Shown here in pieces: positions 46,612 through 57,012 of a stretch of 64,000 nucleotides of DNA. The translations under genes were made by a program, and so were the position numbers. The notes beneath the pieces were generated by a model. That model was given only the letters and a program-made list of their open reading frames with translations, ran no database searches and was not told the origin of the DNA. Origin of the DNA: Candidatus Nitrotoga sp. SPKER. GTDB lineage: Bacteria > Pseudomonadota > Gammaproteobacteria > Burkholderiales > Gallionellaceae. The stretch covers positions 50,317 to 114,316 of the forward strand of contig QFXG01000012.1 in the NCBI GenBank assembly GCA_003402285.1. Direction: 5' to 3'. Numbering within the stretch: position 1 is the first letter of the stretch; every line of letters starts with the position of its first letter.

Positions 46612-48939
46612 TCAAAGTAACCGTTGTGTCGCCATCAACATGCAGTGTCTTTCTTTGAGTAAAATTTCAAATTTTTCGGCTGAGATCGGCATACTGAAAA
46701 GGTAGCCCTGCATTTCGTCACAATGATGCAAGGACAGGAAGGATTTCTGTCCATCGGTTTCGACCCCCTCGGCGATTACTCTTATTCCTAGATCATGCGC
46801 CATGGAAATGATGATCTTGGCGATGATCGCATCATCCCGGTTGGTGGTGATGTCGCGCACGAATGACTGGTCTATCTTAAGAAAGCTTATTGGAAAATGT
46901 TTGAGGTAATTTAGACTTGAATAGCCGATACCGAAGTCGTCAATCGCGAGCTTCACCCCAATCGCCCGGAATTGAGAGAGTGTAGTTATGGCTGTCTCTA
47001 CATTCTGCATGACCATGCTTTCGGTCAGTTCCAACTCCAAATAGCAGGGATCCAGTTCGGTCTCTTTCAAAATACGGGTAACTATTTCAATTAGATCCTG
47101 CTGCTTGAACTGGCGTGCTGAAAGGTTGACGGCGATGTTTATGGGCTTTAGTCCGGCAAGCTGCCATGCCTTATTCTGTTCGCAGGCGGTGCGCAACACC
47201 CATTCTCCGAGCGGTACTATCAGGCCAGATTCCTCCGCCACTGGGATAAACTTGGTCGGATAAAGTAAGCCTTGGACGGGATGTTGCCAGCGCACCAAAG
47301 CTTCCATGCCAGTGATTTGGCCGCTCGCTAAATCTATTCGCGGTTGATAATGGAGTACAAATTCCTGGCGATAAATTGCTTGTCTCAGTTCGTTTTCCAG
47401 CGTTAGCCGTTCGAGTGCCTTGGCGTTCATTTCGGTGGTGCAGAACTGAGCGTTGTTGCGGCCTTTGTTTTTGGCCAGGTACAAGGCACCATCGGCACTC
47501 TGAAGTAGAGCCTTGGCATCTTCACCGTCTTTGGGGTAGAGCGCGATGCCGATACTGCATGTGACGATTAGCTCGTGGCCTTCAATAATGAGCGGCTTGG
47601 CCATAAGCTTGAGGATTTTCTGCGATACCATCCAGGCATCGTCTTCTGATGTTATGCTGTCCAGAATGACCACGAATTCATCCCCGCCCAGGCGCGCCAC
47701 AGTATCACCCTCTCGCATACACACGGAAAACATGGTGGCAACCTGTTTCAATAATATATCACCAGCATGATGGCCCAGGCTGTCGTTTACGTTCTTGAAA
47801 TTATCCAGATCAATGAACAAAACACCTAACCTATCGCCGTGACGATGGGCGTTGGTCAGTGCCTGTACGAGTCGATCATGGAACAGGGTACGACTGGGAA
47901 GTCCGGTCAAGACATCGTTATAGGCCAAGTAATTGAGCTTCTCTTCCTTTTTGATATATTCCAGTGCATATGAAATATTTGCAGTTAGTTCGGTGAGCAG
48001 TTTTATTTCTTCCGTATCAAAGAAATTTGGCTCTGAAGCGTAGAAGACGAACAAGCCAACAGGATGGTTATCTTCCATCAGGGGGAATATACCTATGGAA
48101 CGATAGCCTCGCTGCTTCGCATCTATATGCCAGTGCGCAAGTTTGGGGTCGGAATTAATGTCGTTGCAGACAATAGGGATTTTTTCTTGTATCGCCCGCA
48201 CTGCCAGTCTTAAAGCATCCGTTTTATTGTTCTTGATGGCCAAGGTGATTTTTTCAAGATATCCTTTATCAAAGCCCGAGCAGGTTAAGGGCAATAGCCC
48301 TGTTCCTTTGGAGTCCACTGATCCCATCCAGGCCATCCTGAAATGGCCGTGCTCCACCGCAATACGGCATGCTTCAGCATATAACTCTTGTCGGTTTCGA
48401 ATGCGAACAATAGCCGCATTGATGCCGCTCAAGATTGCATAGAGGCGGTTGAGTCGAATGATTTGAGTCTCTGCACGTTTGCGTTCTGTGATCTCCTCAT
48501 TTCGTCCGCGTATAGCCTGCTCAAGGAGTCGGTTATGTTCGGCGAGGAAGTCACTGTACTCTTTCAAGCGTAACAGATTACGCACGCGCACCCACAACTC
48601 AGCACGATCTATGGGCTTAGTAAGAAAGTCTTCTGCCCCGGCATTTAGCCCGGCCAGCTTGGAATCGCGGTCATCTAACGCGGAGAGCATAATGATGGGA
48701 AGGTTACGGGTGGCAGGATTACCTTTGAGGTTGGTCGCCACATCATAGCCATTCATGCCGGGCATCATGACATCGAGCAGAATCAAATCGGGGGGGTGCT
48801 CTCCCACCATTGCCAGTGCCTCCTCACCGCTGTTAGCAGTAACGGTAAAGTAGCCTTCCGGCTTGAGTAAAACTTCCAGCAAGCTCCTGTTTTTGGGTTC
48901 ATCATCCACAATCAGGATCGTCGCTATAGGGGAAGTCAT
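46612..48939 (-). CDS. Response regulator with GAF, GGDEF and EAL domains (c-di-GMP turnover)
   Basis: 775 residues. The receiver (1-125) has acidic D12/D13, phospho-acceptor D56 and K108. A coiled segment leads to a GAF domain (about 165-330). The GGDEF domain has an intact GGDEF (418-422) with a RxxD product-inhibition site (REGD, 409-412). The EAL domain has MEALVRW (EAL at 546-548), then AVNLSARQF, LELTESMVMQ, IDDFGIGYSSL, LKIDQSFVRD and AEGVET, so both halves look catalytic. It overlaps the single-receiver gene upstream by 4 bases and is the output protein of the kinase operon. Confidence 0.92.
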   Translation of the reverse strand: MTSPIATILIVDDEPKNRSLLEVLLKPEGYFTVTANSGEEALAMVGEHPPDLILLDVMMPGMNGYDVATNLKGNPATRNLPIIMLSALDDRDSKLAGLNAGAEDFLTKPIDRAELWVRVRNLLRLKEYSDFLAEHNRLLEQAIRGRNEEITERKRAETQIIRLNRLYAILSGINAAIVRIRNRQELYAEACRIAVEHGHFRMAWMGSVDSKGTGLLPLTCSGFDKGYLEKITLAIKNNKTDALRLAVRAIQEKIPIVCNDINSDPKLAHWHIDAKQRGYRSIGIFPLMEDNHPVGLFVFYASEPNFFDTEEIKLLTELTANISYALEYIKKEEKLNYLAYNDVLTGLPSRTLFHDRLVQALTNAHRHGDRLGVLFIDLDNFKNVNDSLGHHAGDILLKQVATMFSVCMREGDTVARLGGDEFVVILDSITSEDDAWMVSQKILKLMAKPLIIEGHELIVTCSIGIALYPKDGEDAKALLQSADGALYLAKNKGRNNAQFCTTEMNAKALERLTLENELRQAIYRQEFVLHYQPRIDLASGQITGMEALVRWQHPVQGLLYPTKFIPVAEESGLIVPLGEWVLRTACEQNKAWQLAGLKPINIAVNLSARQFKQQDLIEIVTRILKETELDPCYLELELTESMVMQNVETAITTLSQFRAIGVKLAIDDFGIGYSSLNYLKHFPISFLKIDQSFVRDITTNRDDAIIAKIIISMAHDLGIRVIAEGVETDGQKSFLSLHHCDEMQGYLFSMPISAEKFEILLKERHCMLMATQRLL

Positions 48940-49355
48940 GGTGGACTTTCTTCTTTGTTCAACTCCATTGAAGAGTATGACGAATAATCACGCTTCGCCA
49001 ACTGTGCCTTGATCTCTGTCAATAGTATCTGATACCGCAACGGTTTGGCGATATATCCATCACAACCAGCACTACGGCAGCGCTCTTCATCACCTTTCAT
49101 TGCCAAAGCGGTAAGTGCAATGACCGGAATGGTGCGCGTGGCAGGATTCTGCTTTAGCAATGCTGTAGCGACCAGGCCATCCATGCAGGGCAGCTGGATA
49201 TCCATCAGGATTAAGTTGGGTTGCTCGGCTTGCGCTAAAGCTAAGCCAGCTTCCGCATCCATGGCGCTAAGCACGCTGTAACCTGCTTTTTGCAAAAGAA
49301 GTATGGCTAGTTTCATATTCGCCGGGTTATCTTCGACTATCAGTATTTTGGCCAT
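48936..49355 (-). CDS. Single-domain response regulator (CheY/DivK-like)
   Basis: 139 residues, receiver only: acidic pair E8/D9, phospho-acceptor D52 in ILMDIQLPCMDG, the conserved Thr in VIALTA, and K104 in YIAKP. The last ~20 residues are a polar tail. Its length and VALTALAMKGDEERCRSAGCDGY are DivK-like. It is sandwiched between the hybrid kinase (1-base gap) and the REC-GGDEF-EAL gene (4-base overlap), so it probably shuttles or competes for phosphate within this relay. Confidence 0.9.
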   Translation of the reverse strand: MAKILIVEDNPANMKLAILLLQKAGYSVLSAMDAEAGLALAQAEQPNLILMDIQLPCMDGLVATALLKQNPATRTIPVIALTALAMKGDEERCRSAGCDGYIAKPLRYQILLTEIKAQLAKRDYSSYSSMELNKEESPP

Positions 49356-49356
49356 G

Positions 49357-52188
49357 TTAGTCTTCCTTCCGGCGAATCATCAGTGTACATCGTACTTCGT
49401 TGAGGAAGTGGTCTTGGCTTAATGTGGTCTTGTTCATGATTTTCGTTACTTGAGGATCAAGCGCGGCACGGTCTTCGGCAGTGAGTTGTTTGGAGGTAAC
49501 AATCAGAACTGGGATACGTGCAGTGTAAGTATTGTTTTTAAGTGCCGTCACCACGTCAAAACCGTTTACGTCCGGCATCACCAAGTCGAGCACGATTAGA
49601 TCAGGTAATAAACGATGTGCTGTCTCAATCGCCTCACGCCCCCCATAGGATTTAACTATTGTGTAGGCAGTATTCCGTAGATGAAGGGCAATGATTTCCA
49701 CTGCCTTGGGATCATCATCCACTATCAATATTGTCAGTGGCTGTTCGGGTTGTACTGACGTGTGGAGGCCAAGATTGGTCAGCGTATCATATAAATCCGC
49801 ACGGCTGATTGGCTTCTGTAGTACTGCCGAAGCACCGAGGGATAGGCCCATGCTACGGTCTGCCATAGTAGAAATAATTACCACGGGAATTTGAGCTAGA
49901 GCAGGAATTTGCTTGATGCGAGTGAGGAATTCCCAGCCAATCATGTTGGGTAATAAAATGTCTAACGTGATTAATGCCAATGGCTGTTGCATGGTGATAT
50001 TGAATGCAGTCTCAGCGTTAACGGCACGTAATGTTTTGATACCTAACAATTCCAGTTGGATACGGATTAATTCGGCTGCCCGATCGTCATCTTCCACCAC
50101 CAAGGCGAACCGCTCTCCTGAATAACGGAGCGCCATTAATGGTAATGGAGGAGCCGGATCGGCTGGTTCTTCGGACAATGCGGCAACTGCTTCTTCGGTC
50201 ATCCATAACGGCAGCCATACTGTAAAGCAGGTGCCTTGGCCCTCGGCGCTTTCCACTGTCACTGTGCCGCCCTGTAGTTCAACGAGACTCTTTACTATCG
50301 CCAAACCTAATCCTGTTCCTTCGAATTTGCGTGCCAGACTACTATCGATCTGGCTGAAGGGTTTGAATAGCCGTTCAAAATCTTCATTAGCGATACCGAT
50401 GCCGCTGTCGGTAACGCTGATTTCGATGAAATCCGTAATCTTGTGATTACTCCAAGGAAAGTTTAGTCCTGTCCATTGACCGGTTAGTTGACCAACTTGG
50501 GCCCGTGACACGCGGCGAGCACGCATAGTTACATCACCGCCTGCGGGGGTAAATTTGACCGCATTAGATAGCAGGTTATAAACGATTTGTTTGATCTTGC
50601 GTACGTCTGTCTGTAGATCACCCAGGCCACTGGCGATATCTAAATTGAGGCGGATGTGTTGAGCAGCAGCTTTCTCCCTGACCATAGATAGACTATTGGA
50701 GAATAGCGAGGGCAGATTGATCGGTTCCAGGTGGAGAGTCATCTTGCCAGCTTCCACTTTTGATAGATCCAGGATATCGTTGATCAAAGACAGCTGATGC
50801 TGGCCGCTCTCCAAGATATCACCTATATAGCCACGCTGCTCATCAGTCAGATCACCGATCAGGCCATCTTTGAGTACTTCAGAAAAACCGATAATGGCGT
50901 TAAGTGGTGTTCTTAGTTCGTGCGACATAGTAGAGAAAAATTCTGATTTCATCCGACTAGCCGCTTCCAATTCAACATTCCTCTGTTGCACCTGTTCATG
51001 CTTTTTCTGTTCTACCGCTGCTTGCTTGTTGGCGGTTAAATCTCTTGTCACCACAATATGAAGTTGCCCCATATTGAAGCGGATTTCACGTGTTTTGAAT
51101 TCTAGTGGAAAATTTGTGCCATTCTTGCGTACGCCTACCATTTCCCTGCTTATGCCAGGTGCTGTGGGTGTGTTCAATTGTTGATGCCATTCAAGAGAGC
51201 TATTATCCTGGCCTCGATTTGATTCCCGCGTTAGCAAGCTGGCATTTTTACCAATAATTTCGTTTCCCTTGTAACCAAAAATCTGCTCTGCAGCCGGGTT
51301 AAAGATTTCGATCATACCGCCTTCGTTAATTGCAATGATGCCTTCATCTACGTTATCTAGCACTGCACGGGTACGCGCTTCGCTGTCGCGTATTTGGCCG
51401 ATGACTTTCACTAAGTTATCGTGTATTTCTTTCAGGGCTTTCATTAGCTGGCCAATTTCATTGGTTGAGCGGACTTCAATTTGTTGGGTTAAATTGCCAG
51501 TGGCAACTCCCCGGGCAATTTTCACTACGTCCTCTAGCGGCCGGGAAATAGCACGGACAAGCATAAAGCCAATCCATATAGCCAACCCTAAACCAATGAT
51601 TGCCGTAACGATGATAATGTTGCGAATAATATCGTAACGACTTTGAACCTCTTCATATTCCTGCTTAGTTACACTTAGTTGTAGTTTGCCAAGGGTTTTG
51701 ATTCCTTTTCCAACTGGTTGATAGAGAGGACGGATATTTTCCACGAGAATTCGGCTCACTTTTTTTAAGTCGTTGGCTCGTAAAGCGGCTTCTGCTGGAT
51801 TTAGACTCTGGCTAACGAATTTTTTATAATCATCAGCAAATTTTGCTGCCAATATTTTTTCTTCGGGGGTTAGATAGGTGGCCATGTAGGCTGCCCATAT
51901 ACTGTCAATCTCCGCTTCATTCTTTTCTAGTTTTGCAACATTAATGCTGATTTCTTCGGGTGTCGACCCTACCAGACTAGCCGTTATGGCGATGCGGTTC
52001 TGCAATATTAACGATTCAATGTCCGTCAACTGATCGAGTGCAATGATACGGTCTTCATAAACGGTTTTCAGACTGTCTCTGGCTTTGCTCATTCCAAATA
52101 GGGAAATCGATTCAATTCCTAATAGGGTGACTGCAATGAAAAAAAAAGTAACGATTAAACGCGATTTAATGGTCAAGTTTTTAATCAT
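49357..52188 (-). CDS. Hybrid sensor histidine kinase with two C-terminal receivers
   Basis: 943 residues. Two membrane spans (about 10-32 and 188-212) enclose a helical four-helix-bundle-type periplasmic sensor. HAMP (210-265) and PAS (270-390) domains follow. The phospho-acceptor is H423 in STMSHELRTPLNAIIGFSEVL, and the ATPase has the N box (YNLLSNAVKFTP), DSGIGI and GTGLGLAI. Two receivers (about 695-810 and 820-940) each keep a central Asp (LDILLPN, LDLVMPD). It is first in a three-gene operon with the single receiver and the GGDEF-EAL protein. The signal is unknown; the bundle resembles chemoreceptor-type sensors. Confidence 0.93.
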   Translation of the reverse strand: MIKNLTIKSRLIVTFFFIAVTLLGIESISLFGMSKARDSLKTVYEDRIIALDQLTDIESLILQNRIAITASLVGSTPEEISINVAKLEKNEAEIDSIWAAYMATYLTPEEKILAAKFADDYKKFVSQSLNPAEAALRANDLKKVSRILVENIRPLYQPVGKGIKTLGKLQLSVTKQEYEEVQSRYDIIRNIIIVTAIIGLGLAIWIGFMLVRAISRPLEDVVKIARGVATGNLTQQIEVRSTNEIGQLMKALKEIHDNLVKVIGQIRDSEARTRAVLDNVDEGIIAINEGGMIEIFNPAAEQIFGYKGNEIIGKNASLLTRESNRGQDNSSLEWHQQLNTPTAPGISREMVGVRKNGTNFPLEFKTREIRFNMGQLHIVVTRDLTANKQAAVEQKKHEQVQQRNVELEAASRMKSEFFSTMSHELRTPLNAIIGFSEVLKDGLIGDLTDEQRGYIGDILESGQHQLSLINDILDLSKVEAGKMTLHLEPINLPSLFSNSLSMVREKAAAQHIRLNLDIASGLGDLQTDVRKIKQIVYNLLSNAVKFTPAGGDVTMRARRVSRAQVGQLTGQWTGLNFPWSNHKITDFIEISVTDSGIGIANEDFERLFKPFSQIDSSLARKFEGTGLGLAIVKSLVELQGGTVTVESAEGQGTCFTVWLPLWMTEEAVAALSEEPADPAPPLPLMALRYSGERFALVVEDDDRAAELIRIQLELLGIKTLRAVNAETAFNITMQQPLALITLDILLPNMIGWEFLTRIKQIPALAQIPVVIISTMADRSMGLSLGASAVLQKPISRADLYDTLTNLGLHTSVQPEQPLTILIVDDDPKAVEIIALHLRNTAYTIVKSYGGREAIETAHRLLPDLIVLDLVMPDVNGFDVVTALKNNTYTARIPVLIVTSKQLTAEDRAALDPQVTKIMNKTTLSQDHFLNEVRCTLMIRRKED

Positions 52189-52432
52189 GTTTTTTCAAGA
52201 GGAATGATGTATGCAGCGATGAAGTATTTATAGATATTTCTTAATGCACTGTTTATTAATCTCAATCATTTTTTGCTCAATCGCCTGAGCGAAAATTTAG
52301 AACACTAATGATTCAGATCATAGATAGCACTATGGAATTTGTTACGTCTTGTTTTGGGGGAACTTTAACTATTTTAGACAAGCCCGCTATTGAATGGCTA
52401 ACCTAAATTTACAGATTGTTGAACAATCAAGG

Positions 52433-53719
52433 CTATTGGCTAGTTTTTGGTTGGTAAACAAGTTGCCCATCAACCAGGGTGTAGCGCACGCGACCCTGCA
52501 ACTCCATACCGAAGAATGGCGTGTTTTTGCCTTGGCTTTTTAACGCTGCAGGTTCAATCTTCCAGTATATTTCAGGGTCGAACACACACACATCGGCAGC
52601 GGCTCCGACAGATAGATGTCCAGCGTTCAGACCTAATATACGCGCAGGTTGTAGCGTGATCTTGGCGAGCCCATCGGCGAGCGCACGTTGGTTTTGCTTC
52701 GCCCACTTCAGCGCTAGCGGCAGCAGCAATTCCAACCCGGTAGCGCCTCCTTCAGCCTCGGCGAAAGGTAGTTGCTTGGCATCTTCGTCCACGGGCGTGT
52801 GATCGGAACAAATTGCGTCTATTGATCCATCAAGTAAACCGGCATGTAAAGCATCGCGATCACGCTGACTGCGTAACGGTGGCACCAAGTAACAGTTGGC
52901 ATCAAAGAAGCCGATATCCATTTCGGACAGGTGCACATGGTTGGCAGATACATCGCAGGTAAGCGTCAACCCCTGTTGTTTGGCGGCACGCACCAGTGCC
53001 ACTCCTTCTGCACTGGAGATGCGACATATATGTAGCCGTACGCCGGTCTCACGTGCCAATTGCAACATGGTGGACAGCGCAATGGTCTCTGCACACACCG
53101 GAATGGCGGGTAAGCCCAGACGCGTTGCCACTTCGCCATCGTGCGCCACACCGTCGCGTGCAAGAAAGCTGTCTTGCGGGCGCAACCAAACACTGAAATC
53201 AAACGTGGCGGCATATTGCATGGCGCGCATCAACACACGAGTATCAGTAAGCGCAGCGTCGGCTTGACTGAAGGCGATACAGCCAGCATCGGCCAGTTCA
53301 GCCATCTCGGTAAGTTCCGCACCTTTTAGCCCGTAAGTTAACGCGCCCACCGGATAAACACGCGCTTTATTCAATTCGCGAGCGCGATACTTGAGCATTT
53401 CTACCAGACCTGGTTCATCCAGTGGCGGATCGGTATCCGGTGGGCATGCCAATGTCGTGATGCCGCCAGCTACGGCTGCATCCATCTCGGACTCAAGCGT
53501 GGCTTTGTATTCGTAACCCGGTTCACGTAGGCGTGCGGCAAGATCAATCAAGCCGGGGGCAACCACAAGGCCTGTCGCATCAATTACTTGTTGCGCCATA
53601 AAACCTGCTGGCGCGCTGCCCACAGCAGCCACTTTACCCGCTACGATAAATAAATCGCAGACACTATCAATCTGATTTTTTGGATCAATTAAATGCCCGT
53701 TCTTAATCTGGATATTCAT
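52433..53719 (-). CDS. pyrC': Dihydroorotase-like PyrC', catalytically inactive partner of PyrB
   Basis: 428 residues, amidohydrolase fold of the class I dihydroorotase group. The normal D-x-H-x-H-LREPG metal motif reads [10 protein letters not shown], so both histidines are lost (A61, R63). Two more usual His positions are also changed: [10 protein letters not shown] where HAED is expected, and [10 protein letters not shown] in place of C-H-[LI]-S. Only the late Asp of CSDHTPV remains. This is the pattern of PyrC' of pseudomonads, which is required structurally for the aspartate carbamoyltransferase dodecamer but has no activity of its own. It overlaps pyrB by 4 bases. A true dihydroorotase must be elsewhere. 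Confidence 0.88.
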   Translation of the reverse strand: MNIQIKNGHLIDPKNQIDSVCDLFIVAGKVAAVGSAPAGFMAQQVIDATGLVVAPGLIDLAARLREPGYEYKATLESEMDAAVAGGITTLACPPDTDPPLDEPGLVEMLKYRARELNKARVYPVGALTYGLKGAELTEMAELADAGCIAFSQADAALTDTRVLMRAMQYAATFDFSVWLRPQDSFLARDGVAHDGEVATRLGLPAIPVCAETIALSTMLQLARETGVRLHICRISSAEGVALVRAAKQQGLTLTCDVSANHVHLSEMDIGFFDANCYLVPPLRSQRDRDALHAGLLDGSIDAICSDHTPVDEDAKQLPFAEAEGGATGLELLLPLALKWAKQNQRALADGLAKITLQPARILGLNAGHLSVGAAADVCVFDPEIYWKIEPAALKSQGKNTPFFGMELQGRVRYTLVDGQLVYQPKTSQ

Positions 53720-54672
53720 TGCTCAACTCCCGCCAGTGTGCTCATTACCGCCATGCGTACCGCAATACCAAAAGTGACTTGTGGCAAGATTACCGATTGT
53801 GTCCCATCCGCAACGCTGGAATCGATCTCTACACCACGATTCATTGGCCCCGGGTGCATCACGATGGCATCTGTTTTGGCTAGCATCAATTTTTCCTGGG
53901 TGAGACCATAGTACTTGAAATATTCTTGTGCGCTGGGCAACACTGCGTCCTGCATGCGTTCGTTCTGCAAGCGTAACATCATCACCACATCGACATCACG
54001 CAAGCCTTGCGTCATGTCGTGATATACCTGCACCCCGAGTTTATCGACGCAGCTTGGTAATAATGTCTTGGGAGCGATGACGCGAACTTCCGGCACACCC
54101 AACGTGGTCAGTGCATGAATTTGCGAACGCGCCACGCGCGAATGCAATATATCGCCGACGATCGCCACGCGCAGGTTATGAAACTCTTTCTTGTAATGAC
54201 GAATGGTGAACATGTCGAGCAGCGCCTGTGTTGGGTGCGCATGGCGCCCATCACCGGCATTGATAACATGGATTTCCGGTGCAACGTGTTTGGCGATAAG
54301 ATGAGCTGCGCCGCTCTGCGAGTGGCGCACTACGAACATGTCAGCGTGCATGGCGCATAAATTATCGACCGTATCAAGTAAAGTTTCACCTTTGCTAGCG
54401 GAGGAAGAGCCAATGTTCAAGTTGACCACATCGGCTGAAAGACGTTTGGCAGCAATCTCGAAAGTAGTACGGGTGCGGGTACTATTCTCAAAAAAAATGT
54501 TAAATATTGATTTGCCGTGCAGTAAGGGTAATTTTTTAATGTCGCGACCTTCAGCCAGATTCATGAAAGAAGCCGCTCTGTCTAAAATACCGCGCAGAAT
54601 AGGTGCTGGTAATCCCTCAGTAGAGAGCAAGTGTTGCAGTTCGCCATGTTTATTGAGTTGTGGGTTATTCAT
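53716..54672 (-). CDS. pyrB: Aspartate carbamoyltransferase catalytic subunit
   Basis: 318 residues. The carbamoyl-phosphate motif [38 protein letters not shown], the HPTQALLD helix, and [12 protein letters not shown] are all present. It makes N-carbamoyl-aspartate in pyrimidine synthesis. It overlaps pyrC' downstream and ruvX upstream by 4 bases each. pyrR, which in pseudomonads lies between ruvX and pyrB, is absent. No UTP-attenuation leader was seen, as there is no space for one. Confidence 0.96.
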   Translation of the reverse strand: MNNPQLNKHGELQHLLSTEGLPAPILRGILDRAASFMNLAEGRDIKKLPLLHGKSIFNIFFENSTRTRTTFEIAAKRLSADVVNLNIGSSSASKGETLLDTVDNLCAMHADMFVVRHSQSGAAHLIAKHVAPEIHVINAGDGRHAHPTQALLDMFTIRHYKKEFHNLRVAIVGDILHSRVARSQIHALTTLGVPEVRVIAPKTLLPSCVDKLGVQVYHDMTQGLRDVDVVMMLRLQNERMQDAVLPSAQEYFKYYGLTQEKLMLAKTDAIVMHPGPMNRGVEIDSSVADGTQSVILPQVTFGIAVRMAVMSTLAGVEQ

Positions 54673-55127
54673 GGAATATGTTCTATCGCGGGCTCATCAA
54701 AGTAGGCTTGCAGAATGTGTTGTGCCGCGACTTGGTCGAGCAGCGGTTTTTGCTTGATACCCCGTACACCCATCTCCGTCAGTTGTGAACTTGCAGCAGT
54801 AGAAGTATATCGTTCGTCCACTAGAATAGTAGGCAAATCAAAGCGCCCCTTGAGGCGCTGAGCGAAGCGACGACATAAGCGGGTTAGTTCGTGTGGCGTG
54901 CCATCATCATAACTGGGCAACCCTACTACTAGTGCAGATGGTTCCCATTCACGGATAAGTTCACTGATGGCAGCAAAGCGCTGTTCATTCTGTTCGCCAT
55001 GCAAAGTTGTGAGTGGTCGTGCGGTGCAAGAAATTGAATTGCCCACCGCCACGCCGATGCGTTTAGTACCAAAATCAAATCCCAGCAAAATACCGGCTAC
55101 CGTTATAGCCACGCCCTCGTCAGGCAT
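54669..55127 (-). CDS. ruvX: RuvX/YqgF family protein (putative Holliday junction resolvase / pre-16S rRNA nuclease)
   Basis: 152 residues from the ATG at 55127; other in-frame ATGs up to 55154 would only deepen the overlap with yqgE. The RNase H-like core is clear: [18 protein letters not shown] with the first catalytic Asp, [28 protein letters not shown] with Glu, and [13 protein letters not shown] with the final Asp. Homologues trim the 5' end of 16S rRNA and were first proposed as resolvases. It is between yqgE and pyrB in an overlapping operon. Confidence 0.88.
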   Translation of the reverse strand: MPDEGVAITVAGILLGFDFGTKRIGVAVGNSISCTARPLTTLHGEQNEQRFAAISELIREWEPSALVVGLPSYDDGTPHELTRLCRRFAQRLKGRFDLPTILVDERYTSTAASSQLTEMGVRGIKQKPLLDQVAAQHILQAYFDEPAIEHIP

Positions 55128-55680
55128 GTCCCGCATATTCTGAAAGTGATGCATAATCTACCCCCAGCAGCGCCATTGCAGCAAGCAGGCGTTCTTCTGG
55201 AGGTAGTTCAAATAAAATGTGCTCAGAAGCGGGCACAGTGAGCCAGGCATTTTGTGTTAATTCATGCTCTAATTGTCCTTGTGCCCAGCCAGAATAGCCC
55301 AAGGTCAGCAGCAGGTTTTTGGGTTCCAGTCCTGCACCTACCGCTAGCAAAATATCTCTGGAAGTTGTCAGTCCAAGATGGTCGTTTATGGTCAAAGTAG
55401 ATTGCCATTGACCCACCGGTTTATGTAATACAAATCCCCGATCAGTTTGCACTGGTCCGCCAAAATACACCGGCATGCTAGTCGATTCAAATTCACCCAT
55501 CGGAATTTTAGTTTGCTCGAACAATTCATTAAGTGTGAGGTTGGTTGGACGGTTCACTATAATGCCCAATGCACCTTGTTCATTGTGTTCACAAATGTAA
55601 ACAAGTGTCTTGGCAAAAGAAGAATCTACCATGGCTGGCATGGCAATGAGAAAATGATGACTGAGATCAAGTTGCGGCAT
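55120..55680 (-). CDS. yqgE: YqgE/AlgH family protein
   Basis: 186 residues. Family markers: [58 protein letters not shown], and [18 protein letters not shown]. The family is conserved next to ruvX in beta- and gammaproteobacteria; AlgH was named for an effect on alginate in Pseudomonas, but its biochemical role is unknown. It is first of the yqgE-ruvX-pyrB-pyrC' overlapping set. Confidence 0.93.
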   Translation of the reverse strand: MPQLDLSHHFLIAMPAMVDSSFAKTLVYICEHNEQGALGIIVNRPTNLTLNELFEQTKIPMGEFESTSMPVYFGGPVQTDRGFVLHKPVGQWQSTLTINDHLGLTTSRDILLAVGAGLEPKNLLLTLGYSGWAQGQLEHELTQNAWLTVPASEHILFELPPEERLLAAMALLGVDYASLSEYAGHA

Positions 55681-55767
55681 GGCTACTATTGTAATCCATA
55701 AAGTAGTTTCTTAAGTCATTAGAATGAGTGTATTGAGCAATGTAGGGAGCCAATTATCACATGGCCG

Positions 55768-56601
55768 CTAAAGGCCTAGGCGTTTCCATATTTCTAACGA
55801 AGGAGCAGATTGGTTGAGTGTATAAAAATGGAGGCCTGGGGCACCACCGGTAAGCAGACGCTCGCATAGTTGTGTGACAACATCAAGGCCGAATGCTTGT
55901 ATAGATTCGGTGTCATCGCCATAGCTTTCCAATATTTTGCGTATTGAGCGTGGAATTTCTGCACCGCATGTGTCAGAGAAGCGTGCCAATTGTGAAAATT
56001 TCATAATGGGCATGATGCCGGGCACGATGGGAAGGGTGACACCCATTTTGCGACACTCCTCAACAAAACGAAAGTAACCGTCGGCGTTATAAAAGTATTG
56101 GGTGATGGCAGAATTTGCCCCGGCCATTATTTTGCGCTTAAAGTTTAATAGATCATCGCGCGGCGATTTTGCTTGCGGATGGAATTCTGGATAAGCCGCC
56201 ACCTCGATATGGAAGTGTTCGCCAGTCTCGACGCGTATGAACGATACCAACTCATTGGCATAGTGGAATTCGCCAGAGGTAGCCATCCCGGAAGGTAAGT
56301 CGCCCCGCAGTGCTACGATGCGCTTGATCCCCATGTTTTTGTAGGTGTGCAAAATTGCGCGAATGTTTTCACGTGTAGAGCCGACACAAGACAAATGAGG
56401 CGCAGCTTCATAGCCATCAGCCTTGATCTGCTGTACCGCCTCCAAGGTGCGTTCACGTGTAGAGCCACCCGCACCGAAGGTAACCGAGAAATATGTGGGT
56501 TTGAGTATTGCTAATTGTTTGCGTGCGGCAGCGAGTTTGTTTGCGCCTTCTTGTGTTTGTGGTGGAAAAAATTCAAAACTAAATGATTTAGAGTTTGTCA
56601 T
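55768..56601 (-). CDS. metF: 5,10-methylenetetrahydrofolate reductase
   Basis: 277 residues, FAD-dependent TIM barrel giving 5-methyl-THF for methionine synthesis. FEFFPPQTQEGANKL carries the catalytic Glu; FSVTFGAGGSTRERTLEAV, PHLSCVGSTRENIRAIL, RIVALRGDLPSG (FAD-binding Asp) and AITQYFYNADGYFRFVEECRKMGV follow. It is third in a leftward methionine-cycle group, ahcY, a small membrane protein, metF, which may all come under the SAH riboswitch. Confidence 0.94.
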   Translation of the reverse strand: MTNSKSFSFEFFPPQTQEGANKLAAARKQLAILKPTYFSVTFGAGGSTRERTLEAVQQIKADGYEAAPHLSCVGSTRENIRAILHTYKNMGIKRIVALRGDLPSGMATSGEFHYANELVSFIRVETGEHFHIEVAAYPEFHPQAKSPRDDLLNFKRKIMAGANSAITQYFYNADGYFRFVEECRKMGVTLPIVPGIMPIMKFSQLARFSDTCGAEIPRSIRKILESYGDDTESIQAFGLDVVTQLCERLLTGGAPGLHFYTLNQSAPSLEIWKRLGL

Positions 56602-56623
56602 GATTGATGATCACTGTCCCTAC

Positions 56624-56971
56624 TTATGAAGCTTTTTGCCGTAGGAACAGTGATAGAACGAAGGAAAAAACACTATATAACAAAGCACCGATCACACTTG
56701 CCCAAAAGCCATTGACTTCGAAACCTTTTAGCATTGAACCAGCAAACCAGAATAGCAAACCGTTAATAACAAAGATGAATAGGCCAAGCGATAGAACGGT
56801 GACTGGCAGCGTAAGTAGAATCAGTAAGGGCCGCAGAAGCGTATTAATGAGACCTAGTACTAATGCAGCAATTAATGCGGAGATAAAACCATCTACATGA
56901 ATACCTGGCAACAGGTAAGCAACCGCTAGCAGTGCTATTGCATTGAAAATCCAGATCAGGAGGAGTCGCAT
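56624..56971 (-). CDS. Phage-holin-4_2-like small membrane protein
   Basis: 115 residues from ATG 56971 (MRLLLIWIFNAIALL); the longer frame starts with TTG. Four hydrophobic segments and the family pattern YLLPGIHVDGF, ALVLGLINTLLRPLLILLTLPVTVLSLGLFIFVINGLLF are seen. Despite the holin name this is a common chromosomal membrane family of unknown function. It is often found between ahcY and metF in betaproteobacteria, as here (41 bases from ahcY, 22 from metF). Confidence 0.85.
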   Translation of the reverse strand: MRLLLIWIFNAIALLAVAYLLPGIHVDGFISALIAALVLGLINTLLRPLLILLTLPVTVLSLGLFIFVINGLLFWFAGSMLKGFEVNGFWASVIGALLYSVFSFVLSLFLRQKAS

Positions 56972-57012
56972 AAGGTTGTCGGTTGCTTTCAAGTGTGTCG
57001 GAATTTACATTT

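Noticed and set aside
52433..53719. Active dihydroorotase
   Set aside because: The HxH and two further metal-binding histidine positions are substituted, so catalysis is not expected.
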